NCBI GenBank assembly: GCA_963810945.1
Contig: CAWEPI010000004.1
Span: 310,001-374,000, forward strand
From: JAOUEA01 sp963810945
Lineage (GTDB): Bacteria > Actinomycetota > UBA4738 > HRBIN12
Direction: 5' to 3'
Length of the DNA stretch: 64,000 nucleotides
The notes under the pieces were generated by a model. That model searched no databases, was not told the origin of the DNA, and saw nothing but the letters and a program-made list of their open reading frames with translations. Both the position numbers and the translations under genes were made by a program. Positions 43,017 through 51,868 of the stretch are shown here, in pieces (within the stretch, counting starts at the first letter, position 1; the number at the start of each line of letters is the position of its first letter).

Positions 43017-44460
43017 GTCCGCACTGAACATCCTCTCCGAGGAACAGGTGGAGACCATCCACGAACAGGCGATGCGGATCCTCGAGGAGATCGGCACCGA
43101 CGTGCTCCACGACGGGGCGCGCAAGGTGCTCGCCGAGGCGGGCCAGGTCGTGGATGGGGACCGCGTGTATTGGGACCGCGGGTTCGTGATGGAGCAGGTC
43201 GCGAAGGCGCCCTCGAGCTTCCGCCTGCGCGCGCGCAACCCGGAGCGCTCCGTGACGGTGGGGGAGGGGGGAACCCCCGTCTGGATGAACGTCGGAGGGC
43301 CGCCGTTCGCGAGCGACCTCGACGAGGGACGGCGCATCCGGGCGGATCCAGGATCACGACACGCTCGTGAAGCTCACCCAAGCCACGGACGTCCTGAACT
43401 GCGTCCAGACGGGCGCGGCGGAGGCCACCGACCTCCAGATGGAGTCGCGCCACATGGACCAGGAGTACTCGACGATCCGTTGGTCGGACAAGCCGTACAC
43501 CACCTACGGGACCAGCGGCCCGCGCGCCCGCGATGGCATCCGGATGGCAGAGATCGTGCACGGCAGCCGCACGGCCATCGAGGAGGAGGCGGCCTTGCTC
43601 GGCATCGTGAACCCGAACTCGCCGTTGATCTGGGACTTCCGCATGACCGACGCGCTGATCGCATGGGCCGAGGCGAACCAGCCGATCGTCGTCACCCCGT
43701 TCCTCCTGGCGGGCGCCACGTCGGCGGTGAGCGTGTCGGGTGGGCTGACGCAGCAGGTGGCGGAGGCCCTCTCCGGCGTGGCCCTCGCCCAGACGGTGCG
43801 CGAGGGCGTGCCCTGCCTCTACGGCTCGTTCTTCACGGTCACCGACATGCGCACCGGCTCGCCGGCGTTCGGCACGCCCGAGTCGGTCTTCGGGGTGCTC
43901 GCGGGTGGGCAGCTCGCGCGCCGGTACGGACTCCCCTTCCGCGGCGGGGGCGGACTCGCGTCCTCGCCCGCGGTGGACGCGCAGGCTGCCGCCGAGACGC
44001 AGATGATGCTCTGGGCGACGATGCTCGCCGGCACCGACGTGGTGCTGCACGCGGCCGGATGGCTCGAAGGTGGCCTCACGGCCAGCTTCGAGAAGTTCGC
44101 GCTCGACGTCGAGCTGCTGCGGCAGTTCAAGCGGCAGATGGAAGGCGATCGGGTTCACGGAGGAGGAGCTCGCGTTCGACGCGCTGAAGGCCGTCGGGCC
44201 TGGCGGCCTCTTCCTCTCCTCCCCGCACACGCGCACCCATTTCAAGGAGTGGCTCTACATGAGTCCGCTCTTCCAGACGCCCGACTTCGCCACGTGGGAG
44301 ATGCTGGGCGGCGAGACGACGGAGATCGGCCGCCAACAAGTCGTGGAAAGCGCTGCTGGAGTCCTACGAGGACCCCGGCCTCGATCCGGCGATCGACGAG
44401 GAGCTCCAGGCGTACATCGCCTCCCGGCGCGACGCCCCCGACCTGTTCGCGGAGGACTGA
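43003..44460 (+). CDS. MttB family (non-pyrrolysine) methylamine:corrinoid methyltransferase, three frameshifts
   Basis: About 485 residues from ATG 43003 (MFERESALNILSEEQVETIH). Frames break near 43337, 44150 and 44330; each is repaired by removing one base (RRIGRIQDHDTLVKL, QMEGIGFTEEELAF, ANKSWKALLESYEDPG). The core has MTDALIAWAEANQPIVVTPF and GGLASSPAVDAQAAAETQMM. No in-frame TAG lies in the region where archaeal MttB carries pyrrolysine. By family it demethylates a quaternary amine such as glycine betaine (MtgB); substrate here unknown. Last gene of the operon. Confidence 0.88.
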
Positions 44461-44796
44461 AGGGCTGGGCGGTGGGGACGGCGGCCAACGGCCCTACGCC
44501 GCCGCCGTCCCCACGCTCGGCGCCCGCGCGACGCGGCTCGAGGGTGCTGCGCGGGGACGTCCGGCCTCAGGCCGCCAGGTGCAGCAGAGGGCCTGCCTCA
44601 AGCCGTTCACCTCCGTTCGGCCGGGACCGCGGGCAGCGGGCTCGGAGATGCGAGAAGGCCGCGCCGGAAACGGATCCGTCGCGGCCTCCAGTAGGTCTGG
44701 TCGGCTGTCGCTGCCCGCCAACCTAGGGATGGGCGCGTCGGTCGTCAACACAGCCGGACGCCTCGTCACGGGTTCTCGACGTTCCCGCCACGTTCG
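44461..44796. other. Intergenic stretch after the corrinoid operon
   Basis: Apart from the terminator-like hairpin at 44472-44514 I see no gene. I looked for a cobalamin riboswitch because of the context and found no convincing B12 box. Confidence 0.45.
44472..44514 (+). terminator. Terminator-like hairpin of the corrinoid operon
   Basis: GTGGGGACGGCGGC and GCCGCCGTCCCCAC form a perfect 14-bp stem with a 15-nt loop, 11 nt after the MttB-like stop. No T run. Confidence 0.6.
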
Positions 44797-45435
44797 TCAC
44801 GGCGATAGCGCGCGCTCCAGGATCTCGGCGGCCTCGACGACGTCGTCGCCCAGGTAGGTGCCCGGGACATCCTTGCGCGCGGACGTGGGCCCGAACGCAG
44901 CTCCCGCGTAGAACGCCTCGACTCCCGGGAGCGCGTCGACGGCCACGATGGCTTCTACGGCGGAACGACGCGTCACGCCGCGCTGGCTCGTGACGACCGC
45001 CCCCCGGGCTTCGGCGGCACGCACGGCCGCGACCAGCGAGGAGACCGGCGTGAGCGGTCCGAGCGTCCGGATCGACCACCCCCGCCGCGCCAGCACGACG
45101 CCGAACGCCTCCAGACCGATCGTGTGGAGGTCCTTGGGACCGCAGGCCAGGACGAGGGGGAAGGGTCGGAAGGGGGGAGGGGCCATGACGGACTGGCGGG
45201 CGAGCCACACGCGAACCGCCTCGGTGGCCAGATGCTCGTGCGCCGTGTCGCAGACGCCGGCCTTCCAGCGGCTTCCCATCTCGCGCATCGCCGGAAGGGC
45301 CACTTCGCGGATCGTGGACTCCACGCCGAGCGACTCGGTACTTCCGGTGAGGACCTCGCGGAGCGCCGCGGGATCGAGCCGCATCGCCGACTCCAGGAAG
45401 CGGTCGAGCAGTTCAACGCGCGGGCGGCCGGTCAT
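44797..45435 (-). CDS. B12-binding regulatory domain (CarH-like C-terminal part)
   Basis: From ATG 45435 (MTGRPRVELLDRFLESAMRL). Helical bundle then Rossmann cobalamin domain: LPAMREMGSRWKAGVCDTAH, HEHLATEAVRVWLARQ, and CGPKDLHTIGLEAFGVVLAR where His occupies the lower-ligand position. This matches the sensor half of MerR/B12 regulators such as CarH/LitR. The MerR HTH lies in another frame and overlaps it by 23 bp; a single-base error probably splits one gene of about 296 residues. Confidence 0.85.
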   Translation of the reverse strand: MTGRPRVELLDRFLESAMRLDPAALREVLTGSTESLGVESTIREVALPAMREMGSRWKAGVCDTAHEHLATEAVRVWLARQSVMAPPPFRPFPLVLACGPKDLHTIGLEAFGVVLARRGWSIRTLGPLTPVSSLVAAVRAAEARGAVVTSQRGVTRRSAVEAIVAVDALPGVEAFYAGAAFGPTSARKDVPGTYLGDDVVEAAEILERALSP

Positions 45436-45685
45436 GAGCCTCGCCTCGGACGATCGCCACCGCCTCGCGGGCGGCGTGTCCGCGGGTGATCTCATCGCGG
45501 AGCTTCCGGAGCTGGTCTACCTCCTCGAGCGTGTAGCGGCGGTGATGGCCCTGCGTCCGCGACGGCACGGGGAAGCCGTAGCGACGCTCCCAGGACCGGA
45601 TGGTGGGCACCGGGATGCCCAGCAGGGAGGACACCGCAGCGATCGGCATCTGCGTTTGGTTCGCCTTAGTCTGCATAGGTATCAT
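45413..45685 (-). CDS. MerR-type HTH (CarH-like N-terminal part)
   Basis: About 90 residues; starts possible at ATG 45685, 45676 or 45649. PIAAVSSLLGIPVPTIRSWE, RRYGFPVPSRTQGHHRRYTL and EEVDQLRKLRDEITRGHAAR are a complete MerR winged HTH. Fusing HDRPPA to RVELLDRF by one indel gives the standard CarH/LitR architecture. If 45685 is the start, an operator-like repeat overlaps the start codon, consistent with autorepression. Confidence 0.82.
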   Translation of the reverse strand: MIPMQTKANQTQMPIAAVSSLLGIPVPTIRSWERRYGFPVPSRTQGHHRRYTLEEVDQLRKLRDEITRGHAAREAVAIVRGEAHDRPPAR

Positions 45686-45745
45686 GACAGCATAGGCCGA
45701 TTACCTCAGACAACCTTCATTCTAGCTTGCATAGGTTCTGACAGA
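45672..45745. promoter_or_regulatory. Direct-repeat operator region between regulator and ABC genes
   Basis: TGCATAGGTATCATGACA at 45672 and TGCATAGGTTCTGACAG at 45728 are direct repeats; a third half, GCATAGGCC, begins at 45690. The region is markedly AT-richer than its surroundings and lies between the divergent CarH-like and ABC genes. Confidence 0.6.
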
Positions 45746-45821
45746 TATCCATGCAGTATTGCATCGGATACTGTCGATGGACCTCGGACGGATCCGGGAC
45801 CGTCGACACGGAAGGCGCGGC

Positions 45822-46956
45822 ATGCGATTAGCACTGGCGGAGATCAGGCGTGCGAAGCTCCGCTTCGGGCTCCTCACAGGAGCCGTCGCTCTCCTCGTGT
45901 TCCTCATCCTCTTCCAACAAGCACTCGCCGGGTCGCTACTCGGTCAGTTCACCGGGGGACTCGAGCATCAGTCCGCCTCGATCCTCGTCTACAGCGCCGA
46001 CGCGCGCCGAACCGTCGACGGCAGCCGGATCCCGCCTCAACAGCTCGCCGCCGTGTCGATGGTCGACGGCGTCGCGGCCGCGGGGCCGATCGGCGAGGGC
46101 TCCTTCACCGCCGAACTGGAGAGCGGCGAGTTGAAGGACACGACGATCTTCGGCTACGAGCTCGAGAGGTCCCGGGTTCCCGACCACCTTGTCCGCCGGA
46201 CGGCTCCCCGAGCGCGACGGTGAGGCTGTGGCGAGCGCCTCCGACGCGAGCGCCGGGTACGGGATCGGCCAGCGGCTGAGCGTGGTGCCGGGCGGAACGA
46301 CCGTCACCATCGTCGGCCTCGCCCAGGACATCCAGTTCAACGTGCAGCCGACCCTGTTCCTTTCGTTCTCCACCTATGAAGAGCTGGTGCGAACGACCAA
46401 CCCTGACGCGAAGGGTGTGCTTCCCAACCTCGTGGGGGTCGAGCCCGCGTCGGGGGTGGACGTGTCGGCGCTCGCCGCCTCGATCACGCAGGAAGTGGCG
46501 GGTGTGGAGGCTCTCGACCTGTCGACGGCCGTCGCGTCGCTCCCGGGCGTCTCCTCGATCGAACAGTCCTTCAACATCATCCTCGGGCTCGCGTTCGTTG
46601 TCGTGATCCTGCTCACGGGCTTCTTCTTCCTCATCATCACCGTGCAGAAGACGCCGTCGCTGACGCTCCTGCGCGCGGTCGGCGCGAGCGGTGGTTTCCT
46701 CCTGCGCAACCTCGTCCTGCAGGTGGTCGTCGTGATCCTGGCGGCCCTGGCGATCGCGGTGCCGCTCACCGTGTTCGCCGTGTCCGCGAGCGCGAGTGAG
46801 ACGTTCACCGCGAAGGTCGATCCGCGCGTGCTGCTGGTCTCCTCGGCGGCGGTCCTGATCCTCGGTGTCGCCGCGGCCGTGGGAGCGATGCGTCGCGTGG
46901 TCCAGATCGATCCCGCGGCCGCGACGGCGCGTCTGGCGGGCGGAGGCCTCGTATGA
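45822..46956 (+). CDS. ABC exporter permease 1 (FtsX/MacB type), frameshifted
   Basis: ATG 45822 (MRLALAEIRRAKLRFGLLTG). N-terminal membrane helix, large extracytoplasmic domain, then three C-terminal helices (FNIILGLAFVVVILLTGFFF, NLVLQVVVVILAALAIAVPL, VLLVSSAAVLILGVAAAVGA). Near 46168 one extra A breaks the frame; corrected it reads YELEGPGFPTTLSAGRLPER. About 378 residues. ATGA overlap with the second permease. Confidence 0.87.
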
Positions 46957-48053
46957 AGCTGGCCTGGCGGGAGCTGATCCGGCGTCCCAGCCGGTTCGTC
47001 ACGGCGGGGGCGGCCCTGACGCTGATCGTGCTGCTGCTACTCGTCCTCGGCGGCATCCTGGACGCGCTCGTCGCATCCTCCACTGGGCTGCTGCGGGCGC
47101 AATCGGCAGCGTTGATCGTCTACAGCGTGGACAGCAAGGGTTCGATCGACCGTTCGCGCGTGAGCGCCGCCGACCGAGCGGCCGTGGGGAAGGTGTCGGG
47201 TGTGCACGAGGCCACGGGCCTCGGCATCGCCCTGCTGGCGGGCTACATCCCGGGCCGCGACGCGCCCGCCGACGTCGCACTGTTCGGGTACGAGGCTCCC
47301 AACTTGCGAGTGCCGGCTCCGCCGGACCCCGGTCAGGGCTACGCAGACACGTCGCTGCGCGATGAAGGGCTGACGCTCGGCGAGACGATCGAGCTGGGCA
47401 GCATCCGCGTGCCGGTAGAGATCGTCGGCTGGGTGAACGGCACGGACTACAACCTCCAGAGCGGAGTCTGGGTCGACCCGGCCACATGGCGGCGTGCGCT
47501 CAACGCCAACATCCCCGACGCGGCGGTCGCGCCGGGCACGTTCCAGGCCGTCTTGGTCACGCCCGACAAGGGGATCTCGCCCACCGAACTCGCGTCTGCG
47601 GTCGACCGGGCCGTTCCTTCGGTCAGTGCCCTCACGATCGACGAGGCCGTCGCAAGGGTGCCAGGTGTGAAGGAGCAGAGCAGCGTCTTCAACTCCATCA
47701 TCGGGGTGACGTTCGCCGTGGCAGGGATCGTCGTCGCGCTGTTCTTCGCGCTGCTCACGATCGAGCGCATCGGTCTGCTCGGCATCCTCAAGGCCATCGG
47801 CGCATCGTCGCGGACGCTGGCCGCCGGACTCACATTGCAGGCAGTACTGATCGCCGGAGGCGCGCTCGTGATCGGCAGCCTGCTCGCGGTCGGGCTCGCT
47901 CGCGTGATCCCAGACACCGTGCCGTTCACGCTCTCACCCGGCAGGTTCCTGTTCACGGCGGCCGGACTGGTCGCCGCCGCAGTGATCGGCAGCGCCATCT
48001 CATTCCGAAGGATCGTCCGTATCGACCCCGCCTCCGCCGTCGGCGGAGCCTGA
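46953..48053 (+). CDS. ABC exporter permease 2 (FtsX/MacB type)
   Basis: 366 residues (MKLAWRELIRRPSRFVTAGA). Same architecture as permease 1: one N-terminal helix, periplasm-facing domain, and three C-terminal helices (SIIGVTFAVAGIVVALFFAL, LTLQAVLIAGGALVIGSLLA, GLVAAAVIGSAISFRRIVRI). The two permeases probably form a heterodimer. Intact. Confidence 0.92.
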   Translation: MKLAWRELIRRPSRFVTAGAALTLIVLLLLVLGGILDALVASSTGLLRAQSAALIVYSVDSKGSIDRSRVSAADRAAVGKVSGVHEATGLGIALLAGYIPGRDAPADVALFGYEAPNLRVPAPPDPGQGYADTSLRDEGLTLGETIELGSIRVPVEIVGWVNGTDYNLQSGVWVDPATWRRALNANIPDAAVAPGTFQAVLVTPDKGISPTELASAVDRAVPSVSALTIDEAVARVPGVKEQSSVFNSIIGVTFAVAGIVVALFFALLTIERIGLLGILKAIGASSRTLAAGLTLQAVLIAGGALVIGSLLAVGLARVIPDTVPFTLSPGRFLFTAAGLVAAAVIGSAISFRRIVRIDPASAVGGA

Positions 48054-48066
48054 GGAGGATCACACG

Positions 48067-48738
48067 ATGTCAGCCCTCGACATGAAGGAAGTCCGCAAGG
48101 TGTACCGCTCAGGCGACGACGAGGTCGTCGCGCTCGATCACGCGAGCCTCTCCGTGGGCGACGACGAGATGGTGGCCCTGGTGGGTCCCTCGGGCTCGGG
48201 CAAGACCACGTTGCTCTCCATCGCCGGGGGGCTCCTGTCGCCCAGCGAGGGCATCGTCCTGGTGGGCCCGCACCGGATCACGGAGTACGACCGTCGCGAG
48301 CTCACGAGGTTCCGACGCGAGTTCGTTGGGTTCGTCTTCCAAGGCGCCAACCTGGTCCCGTTCCTCACGGCCAAGGAGAACCTCCTGGTGGTGGCCGATG
48401 TCGCTGGCCGGCGTGGCAAGGACGTCGATCGTCGCGCCGACACGCTGTTGGACGAGCTCGGTCTCGGGCATCGCAAGGAGAACACGCCGCCGCAGCTCTC
48501 CGGCGGCGAGCGTCAGCGCGTGGCCATCGGACGCGCGCTGATGAACGAGCCGGAGCTCGTCCTGTTCGACGAGCCCACCAGCGCCCTGGACACGAAGCTG
48601 GGGGAGCAGGTGATGGAGCTGATCCGCAACGAGGTGAAGGGCCGCGGCACGGCCGCGGTCGTGGTCACCCACGACACCCGGATGATCGGCTACGCGGATC
48701 GGAGCGTCGAGATCCGCGACGGCCGGCTCGTCGCCTAG
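48067..48738 (+). CDS. ABC exporter ATPase (LolD/MacB type)
   Basis: 223 residues, ATG 48067 after GAGGA. Walker A GPSGSGKTT near residue 40, Q-loop FVFQGANLVPFLTAKENLLV, signature LSGGERQRVAIGRAL, Walker B ELVLFDEPTSALD, switch His VVVTHDTRM. It energises the two upstream permeases. Its TAG stop shares a CTAG with the convergent aminotransferase stop. Confidence 0.96.
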   Translation: MSALDMKEVRKVYRSGDDEVVALDHASLSVGDDEMVALVGPSGSGKTTLLSIAGGLLSPSEGIVLVGPHRITEYDRRELTRFRREFVGFVFQGANLVPFLTAKENLLVVADVAGRRGKDVDRRADTLLDELGLGHRKENTPPQLSGGERQRVAIGRALMNEPELVLFDEPTSALDTKLGEQVMELIRNEVKGRGTAAVVVTHDTRMIGYADRSVEIRDGRLVA

Positions 48739-49875
48739 CCTTCCGATGCGGGCGCGAACTCGGCGAGGACCTCGTCGACCAGGAGCAGTGCCTTCAGGGT
48801 CCGCTCGATGTCGTAGCCGAAGCCGAACCGCAGCCCCTTCTTGAGGCCGAACTGCGACCCGGGGACCAGCAGCACGCTCTTGTCCACCCTGATCTTCTCG
48901 ACGAGCGCCCGGGCGCCGATCGGCAGGCGGTACTTCACGTACTGGATCGCGCCGGCGGTGGGACGCACCCACGAGAAGGCGTCCTCGTGCGTGCGCAACC
49001 ACGCCTCCAGGGAGGGGTAGTTGGCCCGCAGGATCGTGCGGGTGCGCGCGAGGATCGACTCCCGCACGTCGGGGAGCATCGCCAATGCGGCGAGCCGATC
49101 CGCGACCATCGAGGGTGCCAGGGTGGTGTAGTCGTGCCGCTCCCAGATCCGCTCGATGATCTCCGGGGGCGCGACGGTCCATCCGAACCGAAGGCCCGGC
49201 ATCGCGAAGGCCTTGGAGAGGCCGCTCGTGATCACGACTTTGTCGTAGCGTCCGAAGAACGTGGAGGAGCTGACGTCGGTGTCGAGCTCGGCACCCCGGT
49301 AGATCTCGTCCGCCACGATCCACGCGCCGACGCGATCCGCGGCCGCCACCACGGCGTCCATCTCCTCGTCGGTGAGGACGTGCCCCGTCGGATTGTTCGG
49401 ATTGCAGACCATGACGACCTTGGTCTTCTTGCCGACCGCGTCGTCAAGCTCGTCCGTGTCGAGCGCCCAACGGCCGTCGCGGAGCTTCAACCGGAAGGGG
49501 TCCGTTGCCTTGCCGAAGTGCCGCCCGAGTCCCCAGCCCTGCATGTAGTTGGGGATCATGAACGCGAGGCGGTCACCTGGGTCGCAGCAGGCTCCAGAGC
49601 GTCAGGAAGTTGGCCTCCGAACCTCCGTTCATGACGGTCACGTGCTCTGTCGTCGCGTCTGGGTACCAGGCCGCGATGTTGGCTCGCGTTTCGAAGGACC
49701 CTTCCGAGAGCGGGTAGCCCAGATACATGCCCGAGATGAAGGCCTCGGCGTCGGCAGCGGGTCCGAGCAGTTCCCGGATCGTCATCGGCAACACACCGGA
49801 CTCGGACAGGTCGTACTCCACCTGGTGCCAGTACAGGGATTGGTAGCGCTCCATCTCGAACAGGTCGATGTCCAT
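48735..49875 (-). CDS. PLP-dependent aminotransferase class I/II, frameshifted
   Basis: ATG 49875, five bases after GGAGG (MDIDLFEMERYQSLYWHQVE). N-terminal block HVTVMNGGSEANFLTLWSLL; near 49575 one extra A breaks the frame, corrected to LLRPGDRLAFMIPNYMQGWG. Then VMVCNPNNPTGHVLTDEEMD, AWIVADEIYRGAE, the PLP Lys in ITSGLSKAFAMPGLRFGWTV, and the C-terminal RFGFGYDIERTL. About 379 residues. Substrate not deducible. Confidence 0.9.
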
Positions 49876-49950
49876 CGATCCTCCTGGGGGTCGTCCCGGC
49901 AACGTAGCACCGGCCGCGTGGAGACGACGAGCATCCGGGTCGATGCGACC

Positions 49951-50280
49951 TCACATCTCCACAGCGACGGCGCTGTCGTAGCCGTCGATGGCCGCGGGAA
50001 GCGCGTTCAGGACGGCGGCGAGACCGCTCAGATGGAGGTTGAGCGCGACGGCCCCCACGACCTCCTCGCGGGTGGCCCCCTGACGGCGCGCCATGGTGGC
50101 GTGCCAGCCGATGCCGCGGACGTTGCCGTTAGCCGTCTGGATCGCGATGTTCACGAGTTGCTTCGTCTTCGGGTCGAGCCCCGGTAGCGCGATCTGCGCC
50201 TGCACGACGTCATCGAAGCACGCGGCGAGCGTCGGAAGCTCCGTCTCGAAGAGCTCGTAGGGATTCATCTCCGTCTTCAT
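49951..50280 (-). CDS. Carboxymuconolactone decarboxylase (CMD) family protein
   Basis: 109 residues from ATG 50280 after GAGGAGGG. PGLDPKTKQLVNIAIQTANG, GIGWHATMARRQGATREEVV, VALNLHLSGLAAVLNAL follow the CMD/AhpD fold. The CxxxxxH redox site of AhpD enzymes is absent: NVRGIGWH keeps only the His. Likely non-thioredox, role unknown. Confidence 0.82.
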   Translation of the reverse strand: MKTEMNPYELFETELPTLAACFDDVVQAQIALPGLDPKTKQLVNIAIQTANGNVRGIGWHATMARRQGATREEVVGAVALNLHLSGLAAVLNALPAAIDGYDSAVAVEM

Positions 50281-50426
50281 CGTCCACGCCCTCCTCGGCT
50301 CCGTTCTCCTCCCACGCTAGATGTTGGCGGGAGGTCCAGACACGGACGAGTGGCTCATGCGGAGGGGGCCGAGCGCCGCCACGTCGAGGACCGGGCTCCG
50401 GAACCCGGCCCTCGCGCGCGCGGCGC

Positions 50427-50752
50427 TCACTCTGCCGAGTGGTCGTGCTGGTGGCGCCGGCCGCGGTGTGCGAACGGACCGTGACCGTGATGGTGCGGGT
50501 GTCCATGACGACGCGGCCCGTGACGGTGTTCACCGTGCTCGGGCGCACGCTCCGGATGCTCCGCCCACTCCAGCGCCCTGTCGAGGCGCATCAACGCGGG
50601 CATGGGGACCATGCCGCACGAGCCGTTCGATCGTGTCGTCGTCGGCCTCGCGGAGCCTCCGGGCGAGGTCGGATCGGAGCTCCTCCGCCCGACGCTGCGC
50701 GCCAGGCGCGCGCCCGTTGGGCGTCGCTGTCGTATTGCCTGGGTCGTGGCAT
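50427..50752 (-). CDS. Small charged protein with His-rich tail, frameshifted
   Basis: ATG 50752 after GGGAGGTG gives MPRPRQYDSDAQRARAWR. The next frame then gives RRAEELRSDLARRLREADDD and TIERLVR; a further frame gives MRLDRALEWAEHPERAPEHG and a His-rich end (HGHPHHHGHGPFAHRG). Two indels would join them into a coiled-coil protein of about 108 residues. Its plausible ribosome-binding site supports a real gene. Confidence 0.4.
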
Positions 50753-50782
50753 CTGCTTCACCTCCCTTCAAGGTCTCTCAGA

Positions 50783-50828
50783 CGTTCGCTCGAACGCGAA
50801 CGTTTCGATGCTACCTCTAACGTTCGCG
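50783..50828. promoter_or_regulatory. Inverted-repeat promoter/operator region
   Basis: GTTCG-CT-CGAAC at 50783-50794, then CGCGAACGTT (50795-50804) and its inverse AACGTTCGCG (50819-50828) 14 bp apart. It lies between the divergent small gene (start 50752) and the gene at 50896. Confidence 0.5.
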
Positions 50829-50895
50829 ATATGGCAAACGATTCCCGGGATCCCGATCGACACCCGGCGCCCGCCGCCGGGCTAGGCTGCCGGGC

Positions 50896-51867
50896 ATGAA
50901 CCGGGTCGTGCGCATCCTCCGCGCGTCCGACGTGCGCGGCGCCCTCACGATGGCGGCGTGCATCGATGCGTGTGAACAGGCGTTCATCGCCTACTCGACC
51001 GGCGGCGCCGAGCTGCCCGACGTGATCCATCTGAACATCCCTGAAGCCGAGGGGGAGATCCACGTGAAGGCCGGATACCTGCACGGGGGTCGGTACTACG
51101 CCGTGAAGGCGGCGAGCGGGTTCTACGCACTGGATCCCCCCGCGATCGACGGGATGGTCGCCGTGTTCGACGCTCGCGACGGCGCGCCCGCGGCCTTCCT
51201 GCTCGACGACGGCTTGATCACCGATCTGCGGACGGGGGCGGCGGGCGGCGTCGCGGGTAAGCACCTCGCGCCCGAGCGTGTCCGCTCCGTGGCCGTCATC
51301 GGCACGGGCGGGCAGGCACGCCAGCAGCTCGACGCCCTGGGCGTGGTGCGCCCCGGCTTCGCGGACGTGCGTGTCTGGGGACGCGACCCCGACCACGCGT
51401 CGGCGTGCGTCGACGACCTGCGCACGCGGATGGTGGCCGGCGCGACGGTTACGGCGGTCCTGACGGTGCAGGAGGCGGTCCGCGACGCCGACGTGGTGAT
51501 CACGTGCACCGCTGCCCGCGAGCCGTTGGTGCAGCGGAGCTGGTTGAAGCCGGGCGCGCACGTGACCGCGGTGGGCTCCGACGGCGTCGACAAACAGGAG
51601 CTGGACCCGGCCATCCTGCAGGACGCGGACGTGCTCGTGGTCGACTCGCGGGATCAGTGCCTGCGGCTCGGGGAGCTCCAGCACGCGCCGGGCGAGGCCG
51701 ATCGTGCGGTGGAGCTGGGGGCGGTCTGCGACGGCACGGCCGCGGGGCGGACCGATGCGGATCAACTCACGGTCTGTGATCTGACGGGTCTGGGCGTGCA
51801 GGACGTGGCGGCGGCGAACGTGGTGATGGCCCGCGCGGGCGACCTCGGCGAACGCCTGGAGATCTGA
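50896..51867 (+). CDS. Ornithine cyclodeaminase/mu-crystallin family protein
   Basis: 323 residues from ATG 50896. VHIKAG-type substrate block reads EIHVKAGYLHGGRYYAVKAA; the NAD(P)-binding part is VRSVAVIGTGGQARQQLDAL; DGLITDLRTGAAGGVAGKHL and HVTAVGSDGVDKQELDPAIL are family-typical. Probably a dehydrogenase, lyase or imine reductase on an amino acid or related metabolite. Intact. Confidence 0.9.
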   Translation: MNRVVRILRASDVRGALTMAACIDACEQAFIAYSTGGAELPDVIHLNIPEAEGEIHVKAGYLHGGRYYAVKAASGFYALDPPAIDGMVAVFDARDGAPAAFLLDDGLITDLRTGAAGGVAGKHLAPERVRSVAVIGTGGQARQQLDALGVVRPGFADVRVWGRDPDHASACVDDLRTRMVAGATVTAVLTVQEAVRDADVVITCTAAREPLVQRSWLKPGAHVTAVGSDGVDKQELDPAILQDADVLVVDSRDQCLRLGELQHAPGEADRAVELGAVCDGTAAGRTDADQLTVCDLTGLGVQDVAAANVVMARAGDLGERLEI

Positions 51868-51868
51868 A

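Noticed and set aside
39410..44340. Programmed ribosomal frameshifting in the corrinoid operon
   Set aside because: The breaks are at unrelated sequences without slippery heptamers, and similar breaks occur in valS, folC and ndk; sequencing error is simpler.
44461..44796. Cobalamin riboswitch suggested by the B12 context
   Set aside because: No convincing B12 box or surrounding core could be found on either strand; only a terminator-like hairpin.
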